Source: Breviolum minutum Mf 1.05b.01 (lineage: Eukaryota > Sar > Dinophyceae > Suessiales > Symbiodiniaceae). From it: a stretch of DNA of 64,000 nt. Shown piece by piece: positions 47,629 through 58,447 of this stretch (the first letter of the stretch is position 1; every line of letters begins with the position of its first letter). The notes below the pieces were generated by a model, which searched no databases, had not been told where the DNA came from, and worked only from the letters and a program-made list of their open reading frames with translations. The DNA is taken from contig DF239140.1 in NCBI GenBank assembly GCA_000507305.1, positions 61,916-125,915 on the forward strand, read 5' to 3'. The translations under genes and the position numbers were made by a program.

Positions 47629-48555
47629 ATGTGTAACTGGTCCAACAACACGTGGCTGGGCGTTGTAGCCATGCAACGCTCACTGTCATACGATGCCATG
47701 GAAATCGATTGTGATATTGGTGTTAGTCCAACTATTCCGAATGTCAACATGGAATCGCCTCCTCCTCGTAGAGAGCCACCACCCCTGCAACGCCCTGTCC
47801 GTCCCAGTACCACGTTGTTTGATGAAACTGACAGAACGACGTTGAGCCCAGAATCGTCGGGTAGCTTTGTGACGATGGAAGTTCCAAGGCATACCAATAT
47901 GGATAGTACCTGCACAATACATACGCAGTGGCATCAACTTTGTCGTGGTCACCACATTGAACACTTGGATTTGGATTCGGACTTGGAACATGAATTAGTC
48001 ATCAGTAATGCAGGTGATCATACTCCAGATCAGAATCGAGAAACTACATCTGATGCAAATATGGGAATACTTGTTCCATATGAGGTTGAGACTGAATCGA
48101 CACGTGGTGAGAGTGGTGTTCACAACAACAATACAGATCACGATGAGACTAATGGTGTTGGAAGTGTGTCGTATGATGCATCGGGACCGCCGTGGCTGCC
48201 AATTGAACGTTCTGAATCGGAATTTGGTGAATCTGAACATGATTCATCAATCTCATCCCCATATGAAAGTCGTTACATAGATGACAATGAAACCTTGGTG
48301 TTTATCCGCTTTGGGTTTCATTACTGTGAACAATGCATACCACTCTCCGATCCTCCTACAGCAGAGTGTTCCACATGTCGAGCACCACTGAGAGGTCGCC
48401 GTTTGGTTTGTGGCCCGATCGAAGGGTTTCATGAATATCAAAATTATCCAGGTCCCAGATATTTCCATCATGCCCGCCATAATTGTGACACATGCTGGCT
48501 CACTGGGGTATGTGACATATGTGGATATTTTTTGCGTGATTTTAGGCCTGTGTGA
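47629..48555 (+). CDS. Cys-rich putative zinc-binding protein
   Basis: Open frame of 308 codons from ATG at 47629. The N-terminal two thirds are low-complexity and acidic, with a Pro/Arg block (SPPPRREPPPLQRPVRPS). The last third is Cys-rich: CEQCIPLSDPPTAECSTCRA, then VCGPIEGF, HHARHNCDTCWLTG and VCDICGYF, i.e. four CxxC pairs plus His residues, enough for two zinc sites of treble-clef or RING type. The frame stops at 48553-48555. A second open frame (48545-48841) starts right after a TTTTAG acceptor-like site and reads CESDQDVIYYHYQSNKVFVY, so the true C-terminus may be spliced and longer. It lies between the transposase-like and methyltransferase genes on the same strand. Function unknown. 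Confidence 0.5.
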   Translation: MCNWSNNTWLGVVAMQRSLSYDAMEIDCDIGVSPTIPNVNMESPPPRREPPPLQRPVRPSTTLFDETDRTTLSPESSGSFVTMEVPRHTNMDSTCTIHTQWHQLCRGHHIEHLDLDSDLEHELVISNAGDHTPDQNRETTSDANMGILVPYEVETESTRGESGVHNNNTDHDETNGVGSVSYDASGPPWLPIERSESEFGESEHDSSISSPYESRYIDDNETLVFIRFGFHYCEQCIPLSDPPTAECSTCRAPLRGRRLVCGPIEGFHEYQNYPGPRYFHHARHNCDTCWLTGVCDICGYFLRDFRPV

Positions 48556-48841
48556 AAGCGATCAAGATGTTATATATTATCATTATCAATCAAACAAAGT
48601 ATTTGTTTATCAATCATTCGAATCAAACGATCAGAAACAACCACTTGATCCAATAACAGGCCAGTTGATGGATAGTTATGAGACATATGTGGAATTGGTG
48701 TCTCAAAACAACCCGTGTACAGTTCATTGCATAGTGTATACAGACACTATGTATCATACCCAGTGTATGTCACTGACGCATCATGAGGGTCAACGGAAAA
48801 TACAAAACCTGCGACCACATATGAACATGTATGGATTTTGA
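48545..48841 (+). CDS. Probable 3' exon of the Cys-rich gene
   Basis: Open frame starting just after TTTTAG at 48540-48545 and ending with TGA at 48839-48841. It contains SNKVFVYQSFESNDQKQPLD and DSYETYVELVSQNNPCTVHC, then DTMYHTQCMSLTHHEG, adding further Cys and His. I could not find a donor that keeps phase with the 47629-48555 frame; a GGGTATGTGAC site at about 48507 is near but gives the wrong phase, so a frameshift or small upstream exon is possible. Confidence 0.4.
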   Translation, partial: GLCESDQDVIYYHYQSNKVFVYQSFESNDQKQPLDPITGQLMDSYETYVELVSQNNPCTVHCIVYTDTMYHTQCMSLTHHEGQRKIQNLRPHMNMYGF

Positions 48842-50087
48842 AGTATATACATATACTGATCAAGTCGTATATCCAGCATGTTCCCAAGGTCAAGACGTGC
48901 CTTCAGTGACGTCATGCGGATAGATTCAGTGTGATCCTCAGCGGGAGGAGGCATATGCAACAAGGTCTTAATATAGTCTTTCAATGATATGTAAAACAAA
49001 AGAACACATAGTGATCATTCAACAGACTAATAAAAACAACAACATTATTTCAAAGATTCAACGAATACATATATATGTTACCCTTCAACCATTCAGCATT
49101 CACAGGAACCACCTACATGTGTGGCTTCGACGGTGACCATGTCAATTTACCTGGCTAAGCAGGGCACCTTAGAGGTTTCAATCTGTGGTTTGCAACATGT
49201 GGTATACTTCAAAAAAATGGTAATATAAACTTATCAGGTGCAACAAAGCCAATGATGTACTTATCAGGTGCAACCGCATTCACAAACAAGATTCAATGAT
49301 GATGGTCATTGATGTTGATACATGTTGAATACATATCGACATCACCATACGATAAGTCACGATATTATAACATAAAGATATGGTCAAAATATGGTTGTTT
49401 TATTTTTCTTGTATCTAGAGATAATATAATTTATAATCTTAGGAACAATGACCCTAGGTCCCCTGACCCTAGGCTTCCTGACCCTAGGCCCCATGACCCT
49501 AGGCCCCTTGACCCTAGGTCCCCTGACCCTAGGCCCCATGACCCTAGGCTTCCTGACCCTAGGCCCCATGACCCTAATTCCCTTGACCCTAGGTCCCTGA
49601 CCCTAGGTCCCCTGACCCTAGGTCCCCTGACCCTAGGCCCCTCTGACCCTAGGCCCCTGATTCTAGGCCCCTTGACCCTAGGTCCTCTGACCCTAGACCC
49701 CTTGACCCTAGGTCCCTCTGACCCTAGGTCCCCTGACCCTAGGCCACCTGACCCTAGGCCCCTTGACCCTAGGTCCACTGTCCCTATGCTATTTGATCAT
49801 ATGCTTAATGACTCTATGTCCTTTAACTCTAGGCGTTGATCCGTTGTTCTATATTTTAACTTTAATTTGATCGAATACATAGATTATAATTTATTTTACC
49901 ATAATATATCGGGTTTTGCATATTCTCAACATCAAACATTTTTCATCACATGTGATATGTTGTGGCTCTCAGATCATGTTTGAACTCGATCATCTTACAT
50001 CTGTCAAGTAAATGAGACTATTGATATGGATGAAAATCGAATTCATTTGTTTTCAACAGTTGGCACCGATCCGTTATCTTGTACGCA
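48842..50087. other. Intergenic: short direct repeats and a minisatellite
   Basis: Apart from the minisatellite at 49448-49836 I see no gene. ACTTATCAGGTGCAAC occurs twice, at about 49230 and 49259. The plus-strand open frame 49309-49839 exists only because the minisatellite unit is close to a multiple of three. Confidence 0.6.
49448..49836. repeat. Minisatellite, 13-16 bp unit (TGACCCTAGGCCCC)
   Basis: About 26 tandem units of TGACCCTAGG followed by 4-6 variable bases (TCCCC, CCCCA, CTTCC, TCCCTC). The CCTAGG core is itself palindromic. Unit length varies between 13 and 16 bp, so reading frames shift along the array. Edge units decay to TGTCCCTATGC and TGACTCTATG. It lies about 250 bp upstream of the first exon of the methyltransferase gene. 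Confidence 0.95.
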
Positions 50088-53000
50088 ATGGATCATGCAG
50101 CCAAGCGTCAACGGACTGATGGTGGTAGTGACGCTGTACCACCTTCGCTTCACAGTGAATATGAGCATATGACTATCGCCAAAGCTCAGTATGATGAGTT
50201 CGTGGATGGGACCCAGGGTGTCACAGTGCTGTACAGGACTGTGATGACATAAAAAAAATCATAAGAACAAAACATATGTTAGTTTGTGTTGGTTTTATTT
50301 GATGTATATATGCGACACAAATTGATCCATTCTGTTATGGTGTGTTTTGAGTCCATATGATTTGTCCATTGGCAGGACAAGTAAGGTACCATCGACAATG
50401 GACACTATGCCAGTTGTATTGATATCCAAGGGTGACCATGGATCAACCATTGTTCATGGGTTTGCGGATTCATGCAAATGTTTAACAATCTTCGACGGAA
50501 AGACTGATTCATTTGCATCATCTATGCAAATTGTCAAGAAAAAGTTTGCCAACACTCATGCGATTCGACAATTCATGCAGATTGACGAGGTGTGTAAGGT
50601 GTTCGCGTTGGTGCTAGAGAATTATGCAAGCAAAGGCCCCCACAATTATGAATTCCGTTCTGCGACGAGAGCACGCAGTGGATATGGTAAGGGTACTGTG
50701 CATTACATCAAGCCTACATCAAACATGTCTGCCAAAGCAGTTTCATCATTCTTCAAGAATGCGCCGATGAGTTCTGATACCGCTTCACCACCAACCGAGA
50801 AAATATCTGTTACTCTTCAGCAGTTGAATCAACCACGTATATTTTGTTTTGTGTTTTGAAAATCGTAATTTAATATCACGTATCGGTATCATATAGGGTT
50901 TTTCCTTTCACATTGTATGTCGCTAGTATGAACAACGTAACTCAGGATGGGCATGATGCTCGTGATGAATCGTTGGCACCCTCTGCTCAACAAGCTGGAA
51001 CAATCACCCAGGCACATGGCATTGACGCAAACGTATTTATGGGAAATGAGTTTGTGCCTAGCTCAAAAACATTTGATTTGTATGATATGACAATCATATG
51101 CGCTAATTCGAAGAATTTGCATTCTTTGTGTTCCTACATACATTGACTCAATTAATCACGCCCACTATCACATGCACCTGCTGTGTGTCACTGTCGCTAC
51201 CAGGCTGATCAAACTGAACGCCAAGCTGCTGATACGTCAATGAGCGCCCATCCTGAGCAGACTACCGAAGCAACTGTGGCAGAGAGTTCGGGTGTTTCTA
51301 CAGCTGTTCCAACCAATGCACCAGCTGAACCTGATCAAGAACTTCATCAAGAGACACAATCGGAACTGCATGAAACCAATGTGAACACTTTGGCAGTACC
51401 AACAGACATTGTGAATACAGAATCGACAGAACCGACAGTTCAATCAGGTTCAACGAAACCAGATTCAACCAATGATGGTCAACCACATGGATTCAGTGAA
51501 CTGGCGTCACCTACACCACCAGCACACACAACCGTACAGTTTCTTCAGTTGAGTCCAATTCAGCTTGTTTTGTTTTATTGTTTCATTGATTCAATAGGTG
51601 TTCATTCATTTGTCGCATACAAAGAAATTTACATATATAGTAAATCTTTATAGTTATGTAACAATACATTATGATGTTTTTGTTTTGGAAAATCAACTGT
51701 TGTTATATTGTTTGTTCAACATATTTTGAACCATTTGCATGTCCTTCACACATGTAAACCAAGGAGCCATCAGACTGCGGATATACCAAACACCGCCGAT
51801 GCTGACACTTCTGCCATCGCCAATGGTGTACCGGAACAGCCTGATGGGCTTGCTGGTGGGATTGGGGAAGACGTAGCTGCACATGCACATCATGATGATG
51901 TTGATGATGATACCGCTTCTGACTCCTTACAGCTTCAAAACCCACGCACGAATGCAGCTAGTGAATCGACATCAGGTCGTTCTACAGTACGTAGCCTTGA
52001 AGATGCACACAGAATCTTATTTTGCTTTCATAATGTTAATGTTAGCTCGCAAATTTTCAACGTTGTTGTTTTATTATCATTGATTGTGATTTCATTTCTA
52101 GTGGAGTTGTCATGATTGGGGACTTTGATTTGGGTTCTGGTGATATGATGATTGTTTTTTGTTTGACATTCAAGTACTTCATGTCATTATGAAATTATGA
52201 AAAAAACCCTTAGTGTATTTTTGTTTGCATAAACAAATGATCCAACTGCTTTCCAAGGATGGCCCGAACACTTCATTGAAACTTACATCAACGATGAGAA
52301 GTTACATGACCATTCAATGGCTCGATGTGCGGCCCGTGATGTAGAGCTTCCTGATATAGAAGTTGAAGGTGGTGGTGAGAATGATAGATTTCATGACCCG
52401 GAACACGTACTACGATGTTTGCTGGCTAGAATGGAAATCAGTTCCTATTCAACAGCTTTTTCAGGTATTGACAGTCCTGGAACAGCCTATGCTCAACTGA
52501 GAGCATGTATTGCCAATCAACTGCAAACAATTGACTATCATGAGCCATCACATTTCAGTGCAATTGAACCTTATCTGATTAATTTGGCTGATTGACAATT
52601 GTTGAATTCAGTTAGTTGACACGGCATGCCATTTTTTTACAGTATTTACCTTTTGTTTTTTGGCGATGACTTTTTTGACATACCTGACTGACATTGATTC
52701 ATCAGTTAGATTCTAAAAATGTTTATTCGGAAACTCAATCATCACACCACACAGGAGTGGAATGCTGCAAGCGCAGATGAATTGCAACACCATCCGCACA
52801 AACCAAGATGCCTCTTTCGCAACATCTCAGAGTTCTTCCTTCCGTCAGTGAATGCACTCTTACCTCAATTGCGTTCGGGTGACATGTTTCAATCCAAACT
52901 CATTCCACTGCTGTTGACAGACAAAATTGTGAAAACGAAGCTAGGCTACGAGTATGGTTTTTATATTTTCGTACATTTTCCACATTCACAAAAAAAACAT

Positions 53001-55484
53001 AATGTAAGGTCTTGTGTTTACTTGTTTTTTCTCAATCTGAAGTTACTTATGTTAGTTTACTTTTCAATATGAAATTGATGATATGTTGAATCACTGAGGA
53101 AAGCTTATTGCGTCGTGCATGATCGTGAATGCAGTATCTGCGATAATATTGCATACATACACATCGCAGGCACTCCATGTACTGCGTATTCTACAGCAGG
53201 ATTGATGGATGCTGAAACTGCAGAATCTTACGCTCACTTTCTGTGCTGGGCAGGGTTACGCCGTAAGACGCAGGAGCCTGTTATTGTACAAGAATGCACA
53301 GACGGTTTCCCACGCAGTGAGTTCGACAAGCTGCTCCCGATGTATGCGTGGTCATTTGCAATTCTGGATCCAATTACTTTTGGGTGGCCTGTACGTCGAC
53401 GAAGACAATGGTGTGTGTATTTGGGCAAATGATTATATTCCAAACATTTCAATTTTTGAGTTGAACAGCTGAACAGTAATGAATCATTTCTTCAATCAAG
53501 ATTACGTCTAAACAACAAACACCAATCAACATGTGATGGTCTGTGATGTTTGTATGATGCACCTATAAGAGTGATACACATGCATCATATGAGTAACATA
53601 TCCGACATATGAAAGCATATTGTCAATTAACATAGCTTGGCACATGTTGGTGCCAGGGTGAACGTCTGAAACTGACTGACATGGGTTTATGGTCATTGCT
53701 TTGCGCCAATGATCATCAACTGAATAACCCAATTTCGCTAAGGGGACGCCACAAAGAGAAGACACTTGGCTTCAAGATGATGCTAGATGACTTCAGCCGA
53801 CTCTTCTACCGTCCAAGTGCAGTTGATTGGCAAATGTTCTTTTGGGAGAACCTTATCTGACATGAGTCAGTTTTCAGTTTTATTTCTCCAACTGAAAATG
53901 CATCATCTGAACCATCAACTATCAAAACCATAAGCCTTGTAGATTATGTAGTGTATTTTGGATTTCCCAATGTATCCACAACATCGTAACATCGTCAATA
54001 TGTATCTATATTCGAATGCGAAAACATGTCATGCAACCATGTCACTGATTTGACCGTCTCTCCAATGAGGTCGAACCCAGTGGAATTCAAGAAAGAGCTG
54101 CAATGGGCATCCTCTCGACCGGGCTCGCGTCGTGACACGCAGTTGTATGCCAACAATGATTTCACAGGTGATGATGATGATGATCCCATCCGCCATGCAG
54201 ATGTTTGGGAATCGTGTTTGGGTCAATGGGAGTATGATGCATACATGACCTACGTGCATCAACACCCTGACAGTTGTTACTCACTGAATCAGAATCCCAA
54301 TCAGCGTGCAACATATGCAAAGGACGGTGTATCTAGACTCAATCATCACCATTGTCAGTTTTGTTTTGTCAAACCGTTTCAGGCTACATTATATTTACTG
54401 TAAATGTAAAATTGAATACTATGTGATATTTTGTGATATTCAAACCTTCTGACATCAGACATCAAATCAATTCCATCAGTTCTCACTCACCTATGATTCG
54501 TTCAGGTTTTGATGACCTTGACAGCGTCTACCAATTTGCTGATGAGCAGCATTCACCGACGCTGGATGACGATGAAAGAAACCTTGGTGATTCAGGGCAT
54601 GCCAGTGAGTACGGAATACACACATGGAGTTCCTTGTTCATCCTACGCACTACGTGAGCACCAGAAATCTCGTGGGTTACCATATTTTAGATGGCCTAGC
54701 AAACGTGCCGCAAGCGAACAAGCTGGAAATTCAATGCATACATCGGTATCCGGCCTAGTGTTCTTATACACACTAAGTCAGGTGGTGATGGACGATCGTA
54801 TGATGCTTGCACATTATATAATGTTGCAAAGGAAGACTGCGCTCGGATATTGCCCCATTCCGAGACCATTGGTTTTGCAGGTAAGCACACAGCCAGGTGA
54901 TCTCCGACCAGATATCGCAATGCGATATGAATGATCATCCTCCAACGTTTAGATGTTTGGAAAACTTTTGAATATAATCGACATTGAGCCCTGTATTGGA
55001 TCACGTACTACTTGTGTGACATCCCGTGTGCAAAACACTGATGTCGTCTAAAAATGTATTCTCAGATTTCAGTATTTTCATTTTCAACAAAAAAACTACC
55101 ACGATGTTTAAGACTGGAGATTGATGGTCTGTTTGCATGATTCATTTCCAATGTCCCCAGTGTGACTGGTGTGACCCAATGCGACCGACGTGCTGTCCAA
55201 AGCGGTGAAAATGAAAGCCATATAGGAAATGAACTGGAACAATCCTATTTAATGTTTATCTCTTACGTTATCAACTCACTTAGATAATGTTACTACTTGA
55301 TGACACCCCGACAAACAAACACCAACGGCATTGCTCAAATGGATGTGTGACACATATGGTATATGTTGGTGATCATGTTGAATCATCTCACTCAAGATAA
55401 TGAACACGATATATATATTTTTTTCAGGAGTGTTGGTCTTGGTGTTCACGGAAATGTCAACATCGAACCACCATGAAGATGTAG
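50088..55484 (+). CDS. Multi-exon protein ending in a C5-cytosine DNA methyltransferase
   Basis: C5 methyltransferases transfer methyl from SAM to cytosine in DNA. Exons: 50088-50230 (starts MDHAAKRQRTDGG), 50376-~50836, ~50930-51100, 51204-51538, 51764-51990, 52258-52565, 52755-52956, 53104-53414, 53657-~53860, ~54030-54328, 54506-54781, 55428-55484. Joins 1/2, 4/5, 5/6, 6/7, 7/8, 8/9, 10/11 and 11/12 keep phase; intron 6 appears to start with GA. Motifs in order: STAFSGIDSPGTAYAQL (SAM-binding motif I), EWNAASADEL and CLFRNISEF, HIAGTPCTAYSTAGL (catalytic PC, Cys codon near 53176), VIVQEC (in place of ENV), WPVRRRRQWC (motif VIII), RWMTMKETLVIQGMP and EQAGNSMH (motif X). The N-terminal half (about 490 aa) is unrecognised, largely Ser/Thr/Glu/Pro-rich. 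Retrotransposon-borne DNMTs have been reported in Symbiodinium; no reverse transcriptase is seen here. Confidence 0.85.
52258..54781 (+). CDS. C5-methyltransferase catalytic domain
   Basis: All motifs needed for activity appear present and in canonical order over six exons: motif I (FSGIDSPG, about 52455-52490), the catalytic PC in GTPCTAYS (about 53168-53191), the Glu of motif VI in QEC (about 53290), RRRRQW (about 53393-53410), and QAGNSMH (about 54717-54740). The target-recognition region between motifs VIII and IX includes LLCANDHQLNNPISLRGRHK, MMLDDFSRLFYR and CYSLNQNPNQRATYAKDG. The motif VI Asn is replaced by Cys and the Val by Thr. That departs from the usual ENV but leaves the Glu that protonates cytosine. 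No chromatin-reader domain (BAH, PWWP, chromo) is visible. Confidence 0.85.
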
Positions 55485-55586
55485 CGAGTGACTACATATG
55501 TCGATCGATATTTCAATTGATTTAGTTGACTAAACACCTTGTTAGTCAGTTGGACCCGCTACATCATCGGCGCTGAGGCCAAACCA

Positions 55587-55980
55587 TGACAAGACCTTTT
55601 CGCGAGGTCACTGGTCAATTTGTTTTGCACTCGTTTGGAGACTCAGTGTCAATGTGTTTGGAGAGTGTATCCGAGCCACATATTTGTGTTATTGACCAAT
55701 GTGCATCATTTGCTGAATATGCTGACTGAACTTGATTGGAAAACATACAAGTGTGTCGCCGTAGAATCTAGTAGAATGAGAAACAATAGTGTCATTACCA
55801 TGATGACTCCCAAGTGTGATTTTGTTTTGACGTTTTCATCATTAGCGTCAGACTTCCAACAAATGTTTCTGCATGCTTGACCAAGCAACTTTCATGACGT
55901 TGAGCTGATTGTCCATGGATCATCTCGCCATCTCGCCCGTTTCATTTACAAGCATCAACTTCAGCCCAACAATCTGACTT
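55587..55980 (+). pseudogene. Small ORF broken by frame changes
   Basis: Three consecutive coding-looking pieces in different frames. From ATG at 55587: MTRPFREVTGQFVLHSFGDS, continuing to ICVIDQCASFAEYAD and a stop at about 55730. Then from about 55733: LDWKTYKCVAVESSRMRNNS, continuing to SSLASDFQQMFLHA and a stop at about 55878. Then from about 55889: FHDVELIVHGSSRHLARFIY and a stop at about 55985. The pieces abut with no room for introns, so I read this as one ancestral ORF with two frameshifts (or sequencing errors). No family recognised. Confidence 0.4.
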
Positions 55981-56228
55981 GTTAGAAGACCTATCTATCG
56001 ATCGAATCAATGATATGATATTTGAATGAAATTGAATTGCTCAATGTTATGTATTTCGTCACCGTCCAACTGATAATTTGATAATTTCACATTTGCTATC
56101 AATTTGCTATCTTGATGTGTTGATATGATGTGACAATGTGGTTCATACCATGATCATTTGACACAACTTTATTGCACCAGTGTTGCCCGACCGTCACCTG
56201 CTGCTACGGCTGTGGAAACTTTCCAGCA

Positions 56229-58131
56229 ATGGAAAATCCTTTCTCAGCTTCCGATGTTCATGGTGGTGGTGGTGTTGCAGTCCCAGGATCTCTGTTGAGG
56301 AAGGGTGTTGATCCATACGACCCCAATGTCACTATCGAGAAGCTGTTTGGACCCGATGTGAAAGGACGTACCCTCCAAGAAGCTATTTGGGCCACTTACC
56401 AGGTTGGGGTATGTGATGAATCTGTTCGAGTTGTATATAAATGTAGATTATCAAATTCTACACTGGTTGTGTGTTTTTTTAAGTTAAAAAACGAAGGAAC
56501 GAATGAACTAACATGATGTTTCTCAAATCATTGATTCAAATCATATTTATGTAAATATCGGTTTGTCAATCACTGTTGTGTATACATGGACATTGTTTGT
56601 TGTGATCACATATGTGATACGGTTCTTACCAAAATCAGGTGGGCGACAAGACTCGCATCCGCTGGTTCGTTGACGATAACAGTGACAAGGGCGACATGAA
56701 CCCGTTCTCACAGCGAAAGAGGAACATAGTGAGACACCCATTCAATTCGAGACAGCAACAATCTGTCAAATCCGCTTATGTATCAAGTGTGAAAACCAGA
56801 GGAGTTGTTGAGGGGGTACGTGGCGAATGTTGGGTAGTCTCCCCCAACCCTTCTGACTCGATTGGTGGACATACCAATCCTTTCATGGCCATCAGCTTCG
56901 GATCGCTATCTGAAGCATTTTTTACGGCCCTCAACGAGGATGGTGAAAACCCAAATCTACTAGCGAGTCTTCGGAAAGGATTGGAGGCGCGTATCCTTCA
57001 CAACAGGACCCCACCCGAAGTACTACGTTTCCTGATCCATATTCACAATTCATTCCACAGTGGTTCAGGCACAAGCTTTTGCGAGCTTATTGGAATGGTA
57101 CCTCAAGTTTCTTGAATTTCTTGAACTTAATATCGAGATTCAAATTTCACCGTTTACTCTTTTTCTTTTACTTTGATTCATCTCATCTTCATCATATCTA
57201 ATATTAGTTCTTTTAAGTTTGATCATACATTTAAGGCCAACAACTTACAACAATATGAATCAACATAACATGAGCGTATGGAATACATTAGATTTTATTT
57301 TGTTGTGATGAATGGTACTGACCTGACACTGAATGATTGCAAAATGGTTGTTGAGTCAATGATTCATTCACTACAACTACATATAGTTGTATAATTCTTC
57401 ACCACACCATCATACAACACATGATCTCAACGATATCTCGATCACTACAGGTTGAAGCTGCGTTGACGATGTGGAAGCAAAGCAATGGTATCCAGTGGAA
57501 CCAGCGTGATTATGAATCCAAATGAAACTTGGTATACATGAATCCAGTTTTCTCAATGTTTTCCAAAGACTAAGACTGATCCATTTGTTTTTGAAAATTA
57601 TTTTGTAATTTACCCATATGCTGCCCACAATGGATGGATGGAATCCAAACCTGAGCCACATGAACCCAATCATGTTTGTCATGCCACTTTGGAAACATTT
57701 ACATACATATGCATGTGCTATGTGTATGAGGTATGTGATGTATGTGTATGCGACTGTTTTCAAGAATGAAAATGGTATCTACAAAAGATTGTCATTTACA
57801 TTTGCGTCGCATTGAGATTGTTTCATCACCATGTGTGATATTCTAAGGCGCCGATTGGATCCGGAAACACGCCGATTTCGGAGAGCTCTTTTCTGAATGG
57901 AAATTGTGGGAAAGCGCCAGAGCATGTCACAGGTTTTTCATGAAGCAGGGGTTGATGAAGGAATTTACCGAAACGATGTCGCAGAACGTTGATTTTCTAC
58001 ACCCTCGCATTCACAACTATGTGGTCTTGGGTTGCATCTATCACGTGGCGTCATCTGTTGTCACTGCTCTCTACGACGGGGTCAGCTCAGACGATCTTGC
58101 TATCGTTATCATGGAACTGTGCAAAATGTGT
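56229..58131 (+). CDS. Unrecognised 4-exon gene (gene C)
   Basis: Exons 56229-56402, 56639-57097, 57451-57487 (37 nt) and 57848-~58131, with all three joins phase-consistent and GT-AG. It starts MENPFSASDVHGGGGVAV and continues LFGPDVKGRTLQEAIWATYQ joined to VGDKTRIRWFVDDNSD. Exon 2 is basic early (SQRKRNIVRHPFNSRQQQ) and then has TNPFMAISFGSLSEAFFTAL and HNRTPPEVLRFLIHIHNSFH. Exon 4 is helical (GELFSEWKLWESARACHRFF, IHNYVVLGCIYHVASSVVTA). The 3' end is unsure: the frame after 58131 is unlike coding sequence (Cys/Leu/Val-rich), so either it splices into the next exon at 58418 or ends nearby. No family recognised. Confidence 0.6.
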
Positions 58132-58447
58132 GTGCTTTGTTCCTGTTCAGTGTTCAGTTGTGAGTTGTTGTGTTTTACTAGTGTTTGTGAGAGTGATTGT
58201 ATTTGTTGTTTGACTATGTCGTATACAAATTCAACTTGTTATAGCTTGTTGTATTTTTATTTATTTTTATTTGGTTGAAATCTTAATCTTAAACATTAGG
58301 TGCTCAGTGTCTATCAAATCTAGCATTTACCATTATCACTGATCACTTTGACTATCACCATTATTTTGATTAATGGACCATGTATTTTAATGTTTCTCCA
58401 TTTGCAATCACCACCAGTGTTTGTTTGCTCACCACTCACCCACCACA

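Noticed and set aside
49309..49839. 176-codon plus-strand ORF with PDPR-type repeats, and a 115-codon minus-strand GSRG-type ORF
   Set aside because: Both are produced by the CCTAGG minisatellite. Unit length varies (13-16 bp) and shifts frame between units, so no protein repeat is maintained.
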